Assembly (NCBI RefSeq): GCF_017640745.1 | Contig: NZ_JAEPQA010000001.1 | Coordinates: 206,852 to 270,851, forward strand | Reading direction: 5' to 3' | Origin: Nisaea sp. | GTDB lineage: Bacteria; Pseudomonadota; Alphaproteobacteria; Thalassobaculales; Thalassobaculaceae | Length of the DNA stretch: 64,000 nucleotides | Part shown: in pieces, positions 50,865 through 58,963 of the stretch | Layout of the letters: the number at the start of each line of letters is the position of its first letter | How positions within the stretch are numbered: position 1 is the first letter of the stretch | Program-made: the position numbers and the translations under genes | Notes under the pieces: generated by a model | Databases searched by the model: none | What the model saw: only the letters and a program-made list of their open reading frames with translations | What the model was told of the DNA's origin: nothing

Positions 50865-52076
50865 ATGGCGGGTGAAGCTGCGACCGGCCCCCTTGCGGGG
50901 ATCCGGGTACTGGATCTGACCTCGGTCCTGCTTGGACCTTATGCGACGCAGATCATGGGCGACATGGGCGCCGATGTCATCAAGGTCGAGTCCCTCGAGG
51001 GCGACGTCACGCGCAACGTCACGCCCTTCCGCAACCCGGGCATGGGCACGGTTTTCCTCAATGTGAACCGCAACAAGCGCTCGCTCTCGATGGACCTGAA
51101 AAACACCGGTGCCCGGGACGCATTGCTGAAGCTGGCGCAGAGCGCCGACGTCTTCGTAAGCTCCGTCCGTCCGGCCGCGATGCGTCGCCTCGGTCTCGGC
51201 TACGAGGATCTGAAGACGATCAATCCGAAGCTGATCTATTGCGGCGCCTACGGTTTCAGCGAACAGGGCCCCTATGCGGGCCGCCCCGCCTATGACGATA
51301 TCATCCAGGCCGCCTGCGGGCTGGTCGACTATCACGACCGGGCTGACGGTGCACCGGCCTACAGCCGTACGGTGATCGCCGACAAGGTCACCGGACTGAT
51401 GTGCCTTTCCGCCATCTCCATGGCGCTGGTGGCGCGCGAGCGTTCCGGCATCGGCCAGTTCGTCGAGGTGCCGATGTTCGAGAGCCTGGTCGCCTTCCTG
51501 CATCCGGAGCATCTTCAGGGCGCGACATTCCCGGACGGCGACGGCAAGACAGGCTACGACCGGGTTCTCGCCCCGCACCGCAAACCCTACCGGACCAGGG
51601 ACGGGCACGTCGCGCTGCTGCCCTACACGGCACGTCAATGGGGCGATTACCTGCGCGCCATCGGCCGTGAGGATATCGCGACGGCGAATTGGGTCACCGA
51701 TGCAGCGGAACGCTCGCGCAATATCGCCAAGCTCTACCAGATCGTCGCGGAGGCGACGCCGGCGCGCACGTCGGCGGAATGGCTCGCGCTCTTCGCGGAG
51801 ATCGACGTACCCGCCATGCCGGTCATGGGAACCGAAGACCTGCTTCAGGACCCACATCTCGACGAGATCGGTTTCTGGCCGCTCTTCAAGCATCAGAGCG
51901 AGGGCGAGATCCGCCTGGTCGGCCAGCCGATCCGCTATGGCAGCACGCCGGCCTCCTACCGTCTCGGCGCGCCGCGCCTCGGCGAGCACAGCCGGGAAAT
52001 CCTCATCGAGGGCGGCCTTGCCGCGCCAGATATCGACGCCCTGCTGTCCGCCGGCGCGGTCTTCCAGGCCTCATGA
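50865..52076 (+). CDS. CaiB/BaiF-type (family III) CoA-transferase
   Basis: A 403-residue class III CoA-transferase. It shows PLAGIRVLDLTSVLLGPYATQIMGDMGADVIKVE near the N-terminus and the NRNKRSLSMDLK segment. The catalytic Asp region is in RPAYDDIIQAACGL, and the small domain lies at about 210-310. The acyl donor and acceptor are unknown. ATG at 50865 was chosen because the ATG at 50817 would lie inside the divergent nitroreductase gene. It starts the plus-strand run leading into the MoxR/CoxE genes, but the next gene is 77 bases away, so it may not share their role. Confidence 0.9.
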   Translation: MAGEAATGPLAGIRVLDLTSVLLGPYATQIMGDMGADVIKVESLEGDVTRNVTPFRNPGMGTVFLNVNRNKRSLSMDLKNTGARDALLKLAQSADVFVSSVRPAAMRRLGLGYEDLKTINPKLIYCGAYGFSEQGPYAGRPAYDDIIQAACGLVDYHDRADGAPAYSRTVIADKVTGLMCLSAISMALVARERSGIGQFVEVPMFESLVAFLHPEHLQGATFPDGDGKTGYDRVLAPHRKPYRTRDGHVALLPYTARQWGDYLRAIGREDIATANWVTDAAERSRNIAKLYQIVAEATPARTSAEWLALFAEIDVPAMPVMGTEDLLQDPHLDEIGFWPLFKHQSEGEIRLVGQPIRYGSTPASYRLGAPRLGEHSREILIEGGLAAPDIDALLSAGAVFQAS

Positions 52077-52153
52077 TCCGGCGCCCTCCCCTTTAAACCG
52101 CCTTGCCCGCGTGCTATCTGACCATTGATCCCGCTGGATATCTGGACGTTCCC

Positions 52154-53071
52154 ATGCCGACACCGCTTCCCGCTTCCGTCGAAGATACGCTCGCCCTGCT
52201 CGGACAAGGCCAGTACGTTGCCGACACTCCGCTCGCGACCGCCCTCCATCTCGCCCTGCAGCTGAAGCGCCCGCTCTTCCTCGAGGGCGAGGCCGGCGTC
52301 GGCAAGACAGAGATCGCGAAGGTCCTGTCGGAAACGCTCGGCCGCAAACTGATCCGCCTGCAGTGCTACGAGGGGCTCGATGTCTCCTCTGCGGTCTATG
52401 AGTGGAACTATTCGCGCCAGATGCTGGAGATCCGGATGGCCGAGGCGGCCGGCGGCGCGGACCGCAAGGCGCTCGCGGCCGATCTCTTTTCCGACGAGTT
52501 CCTGATCAAGCGCCCGATCCTGCAGGCGCTGGAACCGACCGAAGGAGGCGCGCCCGTCCTGCTGATCGACGAACTCGACCGCACCGACGAGCCGTTCGAG
52601 GCCTTTCTGCTTGAAGTGCTCTCCGACTACCAAGTCACCATTCCCGAAATCGGCCCCTTCAAGGCCGAGGAACCGCCGATCGTGATCATCACTTCGAACC
52701 GGACCCGCGAGATCCACGACGCGCTGAAGCGGCGCTGCTTCTACTACTGGGTCGATTATCCAAGCGCCGAGCGCGAGCTGGAAATCCTGCGCAAGAAAGC
52801 CCCGTCGGCGCCGGAAGACCTCAGCCGCCAGGTCGTCGCCTTCGTGCACCAGCTGCGCAAGATGGATCTGTTCAAGCAGCCGGGCGTCGCCGAGACCATC
52901 GACTGGACCCACGCGCTGGTGCAGCTCGACTATCTCGCCCTCGATCCGCGCGCCGTCGACAACACGCTCGGCGTGCTGCTGAAGTACCAGGACGACATCC
53001 AGAAGATCCAGGGCAGCGAAGCCAACCGCATCCTGACCCAAGTCCGCAGCGAACTGGCGATGGCCGGTTAA
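52154..53071 (+). CDS. MoxR-family AAA+ ATPase, CoxD-like
   Basis: A 305-residue MoxR ATPase with Walker A GEAGVGKT (45-52), Walker B VLLIDELDRTD (about 132-142), sensor 1 ITSNRTRE and an Arg finger region LKRRCFYYW. This is the CoxD subtype; CoxD works with the VWA protein CoxE to insert sulfur into the Cu-Mo site of CO dehydrogenase or to remodel related molybdenum hydroxylases. ATG at 52154 gives the family N-terminus. coxE follows four bases later, so the two are co-translated. Confidence 0.92.
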   Translation: MPTPLPASVEDTLALLGQGQYVADTPLATALHLALQLKRPLFLEGEAGVGKTEIAKVLSETLGRKLIRLQCYEGLDVSSAVYEWNYSRQMLEIRMAEAAGGADRKALAADLFSDEFLIKRPILQALEPTEGGAPVLLIDELDRTDEPFEAFLLEVLSDYQVTIPEIGPFKAEEPPIVIITSNRTREIHDALKRRCFYYWVDYPSAERELEILRKKAPSAPEDLSRQVVAFVHQLRKMDLFKQPGVAETIDWTHALVQLDYLALDPRAVDNTLGVLLKYQDDIQKIQGSEANRILTQVRSELAMAG

Positions 53072-53075
53072 GCGG

Positions 53076-54395
53076 ATGCCCCCGCTCGACAACCACGCCC
53101 CGCCCCCGGGCGACAGGACGGAGCTTCCGGCCACGCCGGAAGGCGGCGGCGGACGTCTGGTCGAGAACATCCTGCATTTTGCCCGCGTGCTCCGGGCCGC
53201 CGGCCTGCCCGTAGGCCCCGGCAAGGTCATGGACGCGATCGAGGCGGTCAGAACGGTCGGGATTACCGACCGCGAAGTCTTCTACTGGACGCTGCACGCC
53301 GTGTTCGTGAACAGGCGCGACCAGCGCGAAATCTTCGACCAGGCCTTCCACATCTTCTGGCGCAATCCCCGCATCCTCGAAAAGATGATGCAGATGGTAC
53401 TGCCGGAGATGAAGCTTGCCGGGGACGCGGACGAGGATGATGCCGAGAAGATCAGCCGCCGGGTCTCCGAGGCCCTCACCCAGCAGCAGGAACCGGGTCA
53501 GGACGCAAATGCGCCGGACCGCGAGCAGGAGCAGGAAATCCAGCTCGATGCGGTGATGACCTATTCCGACGAGGAACTGCTGCAGGGCATGGATTTCGAG
53601 AAGATGAGCGCGGAGGAGATCCGCGCCGCCCGCACGGCGATCGAGAAGATGCATCTGCCGCTGGCGGACATCCCGACCCGCCGTTTCTCGCCCAGCCCCT
53701 ATGGCCGCCGGGTCGATCTCCGCAACACGCTGCGCCAGGCGCTCCGCTCCGGCGGCGACATCATTCCGCTGCAGCTGAAGAAACGCCGGATGCGCCCGCC
53801 GCCTCTGGTCGCGCTCTGCGACATCTCCGGCTCGATGACGCGCTACTCGCGGATGCTGCTGCATTTCATGCACACGCTGACCAACGACCGGGACCGGGTT
53901 CATACTTTTCTCTTCGGCACGCGTCTGACCAATGTGACGCGCTATCTGCGCCACAAGGACGTGGACGAAGCGCTGGACAAGATCAGCGCCTCCGTGGAGG
54001 ATTGGTCCGGCGGAACGCGAATCGGCCATTGTCTGCACGATTTCAACCGTCACTGGTCCCGCCGGGTACTGACCCAGGGTGCGGTCGTCCTGCTTATAAC
54101 GGACGGCCTCGACAGGGAAGCCGGCAAGGGGCTCGGTGCCGAAATGGAACGACTGCATAAGTCGTGTCGCAGGCTGATCTGGCTCAACCCGCTGTTGCGC
54201 TATGACGGCTTCGCCCCCAAATCCATGGGGGTGCGGGCCTTGTTGCCGCATGTGGACGAGTTCCGTCCGGTGCATTCTCTCGACAGCCTCGAAGATCTGG
54301 CAAAACTGTTGGGAGAGCCGGCCGGAATACGCCGCAGGGGCATGGGGGACTGGCTCGGCAAACTGGCCGAGATCGAAGCGGCGGAGACAGCCTGA
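53076..54395 (+). CDS. VWA-domain protein, CoxE-like
   Basis: A 439-residue CoxE-family protein, partner of MoxR/CoxD. The N-terminal part (about 25-110) is helical, the middle (about 110-170) is acidic and Gln-rich, and the C-terminal half is a von Willebrand A domain. Its MIDAS motif is CDISGSMTRYS (about 248-258), with a later GGTRIG and ITDGLD giving the other metal contacts. Pairs of this kind act as metal-insertion or remodelling chaperones. Confidence 0.9.
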   Translation: MPPLDNHAPPPGDRTELPATPEGGGGRLVENILHFARVLRAAGLPVGPGKVMDAIEAVRTVGITDREVFYWTLHAVFVNRRDQREIFDQAFHIFWRNPRILEKMMQMVLPEMKLAGDADEDDAEKISRRVSEALTQQQEPGQDANAPDREQEQEIQLDAVMTYSDEELLQGMDFEKMSAEEIRAARTAIEKMHLPLADIPTRRFSPSPYGRRVDLRNTLRQALRSGGDIIPLQLKKRRMRPPPLVALCDISGSMTRYSRMLLHFMHTLTNDRDRVHTFLFGTRLTNVTRYLRHKDVDEALDKISASVEDWSGGTRIGHCLHDFNRHWSRRVLTQGAVVLLITDGLDREAGKGLGAEMERLHKSCRRLIWLNPLLRYDGFAPKSMGVRALLPHVDEFRPVHSLDSLEDLAKLLGEPAGIRRRGMGDWLGKLAEIEAAETA

Positions 54396-54431
54396 GGCGC
54401 TCCCCCGCGGATGGGAAGGGAGACCGGCAGG

Positions 54432-54773
54432 ATGAACAAGTACGATCCCAGGCAGCAGGACGATATTCTCGGACGGATCGCGGAATGGCGCCGCGACGGC
54501 CGCCGCATCGCGGTAGCAACGGTCATCAAGACATGGGGCAGCTCGCCCCGCCCCGTCGGCAGCCAGCTCGCGATCGACGACAGCGGCGCGATGATCGGGT
54601 CCGTCTCCGGTGGCTGCATCGAGGGCGCCGTGGTACGCGAGGCGATGCAGTCCATCCAGGACGGCCAGCCGCGCATGCTCGATTTCGGTGTCAGCGACGA
54701 ACAGGCCTGGGAAGTCGGGCTCGCCTGCGGCGGCGAGGTGAAGGTCTACGTGGAACGGATCGAAGGACAATAA
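54432..54773 (+). CDS. XdhC/CoxI-family protein, N-terminal domain only
   Basis: A 113-residue protein equal to the N-terminal domain of XdhC, the chaperone that binds molybdenum cofactor and helps sulfurate it for xanthine-dehydrogenase-family enzymes. The conserved TWGSSPRPVGSQLA and SGGCIEGAVV motifs are intact. The Rossmann domain is encoded by the next gene, one base after the stop and with its own AAGGA. The split is therefore a two-gene arrangement and not a frameshift. ATG at 54432 is preferred over one seven codons upstream. Confidence 0.88.
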   Translation: MNKYDPRQQDDILGRIAEWRRDGRRIAVATVIKTWGSSPRPVGSQLAIDDSGAMIGSVSGGCIEGAVVREAMQSIQDGQPRMLDFGVSDEQAWEVGLACGGEVKVYVERIEGQ

Positions 54774-54774
54774 G

Positions 54775-55482
54775 ATGAAAGCCGAACTGTTCGATGCCCT
54801 GATGGCCTACCGGGAGGCGAAGACTCCCGTGGCCATGGTCACGCGCCTGGAGGGCGGAGAACAGGCGCTGGTGACCAAGGACGTGGCCGAAGGTTCGCTT
54901 GGCCTTTCGGATGCTTTGGTAACCGAAGCGCGCACGCGGATGCGGGACGACCGCAGCGGGATCAGTACGGACGGCTCGCATTTCATCCATGTGCACAACC
55001 CGTCGCTGCGCATGATCATTGTGGGCGCGGTTCATATCAGCCAGCTGCTCGCACCGATGGCCGCGCTCGCCGGATATGCCGTGACCATCGTCGATCCGCG
55101 CGCCTCTTTCGCGACGGAAGAACGCTTCCCAGGCGTCGAACTCAGTGACGACTGGCCGGACGAGGCACTGGAAGCGCTGCAGCCGGACAGCCGCACGGCA
55201 ATCGTCACCCTGACCCATGACCCGAAACTGGACGATCCGGCTCTGCAGGTCGCGCTCCGCAGCGAAGCCTTCTATATCGCCTGTCTCGGCAGCAAGCGGA
55301 CCCATGCAAGGCGCCTGGACCGGCTACGCGAGGAAGGCTTCAACGACAAGGATTTCGCGCGCCTGCACGGACCGGCCGGACTCGATATCGGCGCGGTATC
55401 CCCGGCGGAGATCGCGATCTCCGTGCTGGCTGAAATGACCGCGGTCAAGCACGGGGCAGAGCCGCTCAAGGCCGCGGCCTGA
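54775..55482 (+). CDS. XdhC/CoxF-family protein, Rossmann domain part
   Basis: A 235-residue protein corresponding to the C-terminal XdhC domain. It has a Rossmann start IIVGAVHISQLLAPMA (about 80-95), DPRASFATEERFP, TLTHDPKLDDPAL and YIACLGSKRTHARR, then GLDIGAVSPAEIAISVLAE. These are the family marks for the part that contacts Moco. The Gly-rich loop reads GAVHIS, with His where CoxF proteins often have His or Gly. It should act together with the preceding N-terminal-domain protein. Confidence 0.88.
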   Translation: MKAELFDALMAYREAKTPVAMVTRLEGGEQALVTKDVAEGSLGLSDALVTEARTRMRDDRSGISTDGSHFIHVHNPSLRMIIVGAVHISQLLAPMAALAGYAVTIVDPRASFATEERFPGVELSDDWPDEALEALQPDSRTAIVTLTHDPKLDDPALQVALRSEAFYIACLGSKRTHARRLDRLREEGFNDKDFARLHGPAGLDIGAVSPAEIAISVLAEMTAVKHGAEPLKAAA

Positions 55483-55491
55483 GGTCCTCGC

Positions 55492-57138
55492 ATGTATTTC
55501 GGCGAACTGCCGGTGGCGAAAGCGGAGGGCGCGATCCTCGCCCATAGCCGCCGGCTCGACGGACGCAGCCTTAAAAAAGGCAGGGTGCTGGACCACGAGG
55601 ATCTGGAGGCGCTCAAGGCCGCCGGGATCGATCGTGTGGTCTGTGCCCGGCTGGATGACGGCGACATTCCCGAAGACCGTGCGGCTGATCGGCTGGCCGA
55701 GGCCTGCCGCGGTGCCGATGTGCGCGCCGGCGCCGCCTTCACGGGCCGCTCCAACCTTTTCGCCGAACGCGAGGGAGTGGTGCTCTACGATCCGGTGCGG
55801 CTCGACGGGCTCAATCTGGTCGATGAATCCATCACCCTCGGGTTGGTTCCGCCCTTCCAGGCTGTTTCGGAAGGCCAGATGATCGGTACGCTGAAGATCA
55901 TCCCCTTCGCGGTGCCCGACAGTCTGGTCAAGGTTGCCGAGGCCCTCGCCAGTCAGGGCGAACCTCTCGTCCGGGTCAAGCCTTACTCTACTCTGGACAC
56001 GATCCTCATCCAGTCCAAGCTCCCCGGTACCAAGGAAAGCGTGCTCGACAGCACCCTGCGCGTGACCTCGGAACGGCTGGAGGCGCTGGGCTCCAGGCTG
56101 ATCACGGAAGCACGCTGCGAGCACAGTCAGAACGCGCTCGCAGACGCAATCCGTCGGGCCGTCGCGGCGAAACCGGGCCTGATCCTGATCTCCGGCGCTT
56201 CCGCTGTGGTCGACCGCCGCGATGTGATCCCGGCGGCGGTGGAACAGGTCGGCGGCCAGATCCTGCATTTCGGCATGCCGGTCGATCCGGGCAACCTCAT
56301 GCTGATCGGCCGCATCGGCTCCATTCCCGTCATCGGAATGCCCGGCTGCGCGCGCTCGCCGAAACTGAACGGATTCGACTGGGCCCTGCAGCGCATCTGC
56401 GCCGGTCTCGAGATCCGTCCCGAGGACATCATGCGGATGGGGGCTGGAGGATTGCTGAAGGACGTGGCGCACCGCCCCCTGCCCCGTGCCAGCGCGAAGA
56501 AGACGGAGAGCGCCGGAAAGGAAACATCCAGAGCCGGAATCACTGCGATCGTTCTGGCGGCGGGACAATCGACCCGCATGGGCGCGGCAAACAAGCTGCT
56601 GAGCCTGCTGGACGGCAAAGCGATGGTCCGCCGGGTCGTCGAAACCGCGCTCGCCTCGACGGCGGGACGCGTGCTCGTCGTGACCGGACACGAGCCGGAC
56701 CGGATCCGGGCGGCACTCGCCGGTCTCGACGTCGCCTATGTACACAATCCGAATTTCGCCGGCGGCATCAGTACCAGCGTCCGGACGGGCATATCGGCCC
56801 TGCCGGAAGGCACCGAGGCTGCTCTCGTCTGCCTCGGCGACATGCCGCAGGTCAGCGCGGAGGTTCTGAACCGGATGATTGCTGCCTACGATCCTGTCGA
56901 GGGCCGGGCCATCATCGTTCCCCTGCATGACGGGCGGCGCGGCAATCCGGTTCTCTGGGACAGCCGCTTCTTTGGCGAGATGCAGGAACTCGAAGGCGAT
57001 CGCGGCGCGCGGATGCTGCTGGACGAATTCGCAGATCTGGTCTGTGAGGTCGAGATCTCCGAGGCAGGCGTGCATCTCGATATCGACACGCCCGAAATGC
57101 TGAGAGATGCGGGCGGAACGCTCGAAGAGGTGAAGTGA
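55492..57138 (+). CDS. Fusion of molybdopterin-binding (MoeA-like) and MobA-like nucleotidyltransferase domains
   Basis: A 548-residue two-domain protein. Residues 1-340 resemble the molybdopterin-binding domain of MoeA/MogA, with the ISGASAVVDRRDVIPAA segment for pterin and MPGCARSPKLNG. Residues about 348-548 are a MobA/MocA-type NTP transferase with the signature VLAAGQSTRMG, then NKLL, and LVCLGDMPQV with its metal-binding Asp. This would hold molybdopterin and attach CMP or GMP; CTP is expected for xanthine-oxidase-family enzymes. It starts nine bases after the XdhC gene. Confidence 0.88.
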   Translation: MYFGELPVAKAEGAILAHSRRLDGRSLKKGRVLDHEDLEALKAAGIDRVVCARLDDGDIPEDRAADRLAEACRGADVRAGAAFTGRSNLFAEREGVVLYDPVRLDGLNLVDESITLGLVPPFQAVSEGQMIGTLKIIPFAVPDSLVKVAEALASQGEPLVRVKPYSTLDTILIQSKLPGTKESVLDSTLRVTSERLEALGSRLITEARCEHSQNALADAIRRAVAAKPGLILISGASAVVDRRDVIPAAVEQVGGQILHFGMPVDPGNLMLIGRIGSIPVIGMPGCARSPKLNGFDWALQRICAGLEIRPEDIMRMGAGGLLKDVAHRPLPRASAKKTESAGKETSRAGITAIVLAAGQSTRMGAANKLLSLLDGKAMVRRVVETALASTAGRVLVVTGHEPDRIRAALAGLDVAYVHNPNFAGGISTSVRTGISALPEGTEAALVCLGDMPQVSAEVLNRMIAAYDPVEGRAIIVPLHDGRRGNPVLWDSRFFGEMQELEGDRGARMLLDEFADLVCEVEISEAGVHLDIDTPEMLRDAGGTLEEVK

Positions 57139-57139
57139 G

Positions 57140-57574
57140 ATGAGCGATGCGCTCTACCAGGCGGAGATCCTGCGGCTGGCAAAGGAAGGCCGCGGCAATC
57201 AGCGGCTGGAGGCGCCGGATGCCAGCGCCCGCGTGGACAACCCGCTCTGCGGCGACCGGGTCACGATCGATCTGAAACTGACAGGCGGCAAGATCGCCGC
57301 GGTCGGGCATCGTGTTCAGGGGTGCGCGCTCTGCGAGGCCTCGGCCGCTCTGATCCGCGAAAACGCCCCGGGCGCCGGTCTGGACGATCTGGAATCCGTC
57401 CGCCGTCACCTGCTTGCCTATCTGGAGGGCAGCGACGACGTCGAGCTCGACTGGAAGGAACTGGAGAGCTTCGCGCCCGTGCGCGATTTCAAGACACGGC
57501 ATGACTGCGTGCGCCTGCCGTTCGATGCGGCACTGAAAGCACTCAAAGACGCAAAAGCGGAAGTGTCGGATTAG
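57140..57574 (+). CDS. SufU/IscU-like iron-sulfur scaffold protein
   Basis: A 144-residue NifU_N/IscU-family protein. The cluster ligands are visible: Cys37 and Asp39 in NPLCGDR, Cys62 in GCALCEAS, and Cys123 in RHDCVRLPF. The final motif lacks the His-Cys pair of IscU and has Arg-x-x-Cys with a long insert before it, which makes it closer to SufU, a zinc-dependent sulfur acceptor. It starts one base after the molybdopterin fusion gene, with GAGGTGA upstream, so it belongs to the same operon. No iscS/sufS is adjacent. Confidence 0.88.
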   Translation: MSDALYQAEILRLAKEGRGNQRLEAPDASARVDNPLCGDRVTIDLKLTGGKIAAVGHRVQGCALCEASAALIRENAPGAGLDDLESVRRHLLAYLEGSDDVELDWKELESFAPVRDFKTRHDCVRLPFDAALKALKDAKAEVSD

Positions 57575-57582
57575 CCCTGATC

Positions 57583-58020
57583 TCAGGCGAGGATGTCGAT
57601 CGCTTCCTCAAGCAGATCGTCGCCGGTGCGGATCACTGCCGCATTGGCTTCCAGCTGGCGCTGCGCCCCGATCAGGTTCACGGTCTCGTTCTCGATAGAC
57701 ACGTTCGGGATCGACGAGATGCCGTCCGCGTTCGCGTCTGCCGCGCTCGGATCGTAGATCGGGAATGAGGCAGGATCGACCAGCGTGATCCGGTTACGGA
57801 CGCCCGCAGGACCAGCGGTGGTCGACTGCACTTCGGTCGGACGGAAGATCCGTTCGCCGTTGGCGTTGGTTTCAGGAATAGGCTGGTCCGGACGCAGCAC
57901 TTCACCGGCCCGCGCCGCGACACTCCGGATATTCGCCAGATTGTTCGCAGCATTGCCGGTGCGGTTGCCCGCCGACACAATGCCCGAAACGGCGATGTTG
58001 AGTGCGCCTGAAATACTCAT
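57583..58020 (-). CDS. Mini flagellar basal-body rod-like protein
   Basis: A 145-residue protein with both ends of the flagellar rod/hook family. The N-terminal ISGALNIAVSGI and ANNLANIRS (about 3-33) correspond to the flg_bb_rod motif. The C-terminal ENETVNLIGAQRQLEANAAVIRTGDDLLEEAIDIL (about 108-143) corresponds to the family's terminal helix. The middle is short and Pro/Asp-rich. It is FlgC-like in size but lacks FlgC landmarks. No other flagellar gene is nearby. It may be a divergent rod part or serve another envelope machine. Confidence 0.75.
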   Translation of the reverse strand: MSISGALNIAVSGIVSAGNRTGNAANNLANIRSVAARAGEVLRPDQPIPETNANGERIFRPTEVQSTTAGPAGVRNRITLVDPASFPIYDPSAADANADGISSIPNVSIENETVNLIGAQRQLEANAAVIRTGDDLLEEAIDILA

Positions 58021-58172
58021 GCCTATTTCCTACCACAGATTATCTTAAAAAATAGTTTCCTGATCGCCGGTTTGCAAGCCGCGCGGCATCCGCGGGCCGC
58101 GTGACGGCTTCCACGCATGCGTGGTATGTGCGAAAAACCAGTTTGCTCCGAACGAAAGGATCGCGCTCGCCA

Positions 58173-58955
58173 ATGGATCGACCGTCCCCTCGCCCGCGCG
58201 GCACGCAAGGCCGCCTGCGACCCGCGTTGATCTTCGCAATTGCGCTGGGTGTGCTCGCCACGTTGAGTTCCGGGGCCCGAGCCCAGACGATCCAGTGGTA
58301 TGTCGAGGTCCTGACCGACCCGATCACCAAGGCGCCGGTTCTCGAAGCGCGCATCCTGACGCGCAAAGGCTACCGCTTTCATTTTCAGAAGCGTGACGAC
58401 AACTCGCTCTGGGCCGAGTTCCGCATGCCGCGCCACGTTGAAAAGAACATCAGCCGCAAGCGCCTCCCGACCTACTGGATAGACGGCCGCGACCCGGTCA
58501 ACCTGGAATCGCTGAAAGAGCTTGAGGTCGGCTTCAAGCCGACGCTCTACAATATCGACGAAAAAAGCGTCTATTTCATCATCTGGGGGGCGCTGAAGAA
58601 GGGCATTGTCCCGCCGCCGTTGCGCGATTTCATGCTCGGCGACACGTTGCACGTGCGCTATTGGACCGAAACCGGCGAGATGGAGCAGGCGGATATTCCG
58701 CTGAAAAGGGCCAACGAGGCCATTGCGCAAATGCTGAACGTGACGCCGCTGAACCGCGCGCCGGAAGTTGCCGAGCAGCGCCGCAGCGAGACCTTCGAAA
58801 CCGTGGCACGGCATTATCTCGATTTTTGCGACGAACTGAGGTTCGTCGGCAGCGACACGGATTTCGATATCTGCCGGGATCGGTTCGTCACCTGCAGCGA
58901 GGCACCGGATCAGTCCGAGGAAAGCTTCAGAGAATGCTTAAACAAAAGCGAATAG
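58173..58955 (+). CDS. Exported hypothetical protein with four C-terminal cysteines
   Basis: I do not recognise this 260-residue protein. From ATG at 58173 a basic N-terminus is followed by a hydrophobic core and a likely signal peptidase site after GARAQ (about residue 37). The mature protein is mixed alpha/beta, with basic and aromatic stretches and one hydrophobic segment around VYFIIWGALKKG. The last 45 residues hold four cysteines, enough for two disulfides in the periplasm. It converges on the HEQAH protein gene with eight bases between. Confidence 0.75.
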   Translation: MDRPSPRPRGTQGRLRPALIFAIALGVLATLSSGARAQTIQWYVEVLTDPITKAPVLEARILTRKGYRFHFQKRDDNSLWAEFRMPRHVEKNISRKRLPTYWIDGRDPVNLESLKELEVGFKPTLYNIDEKSVYFIIWGALKKGIVPPPLRDFMLGDTLHVRYWTETGEMEQADIPLKRANEAIAQMLNVTPLNRAPEVAEQRRSETFETVARHYLDFCDELRFVGSDTDFDICRDRFVTCSEAPDQSEESFRECLNKSE

Positions 58956-58963
58956 CTATCTGA

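Noticed and set aside
54432-55482. XdhC in two frames taken as a frameshifted pseudogene
   Set aside because: Each part has its own start and ribosome-binding site, a clean stop, intact motifs and a natural domain boundary at the junction. Two-gene versions of this family occur.
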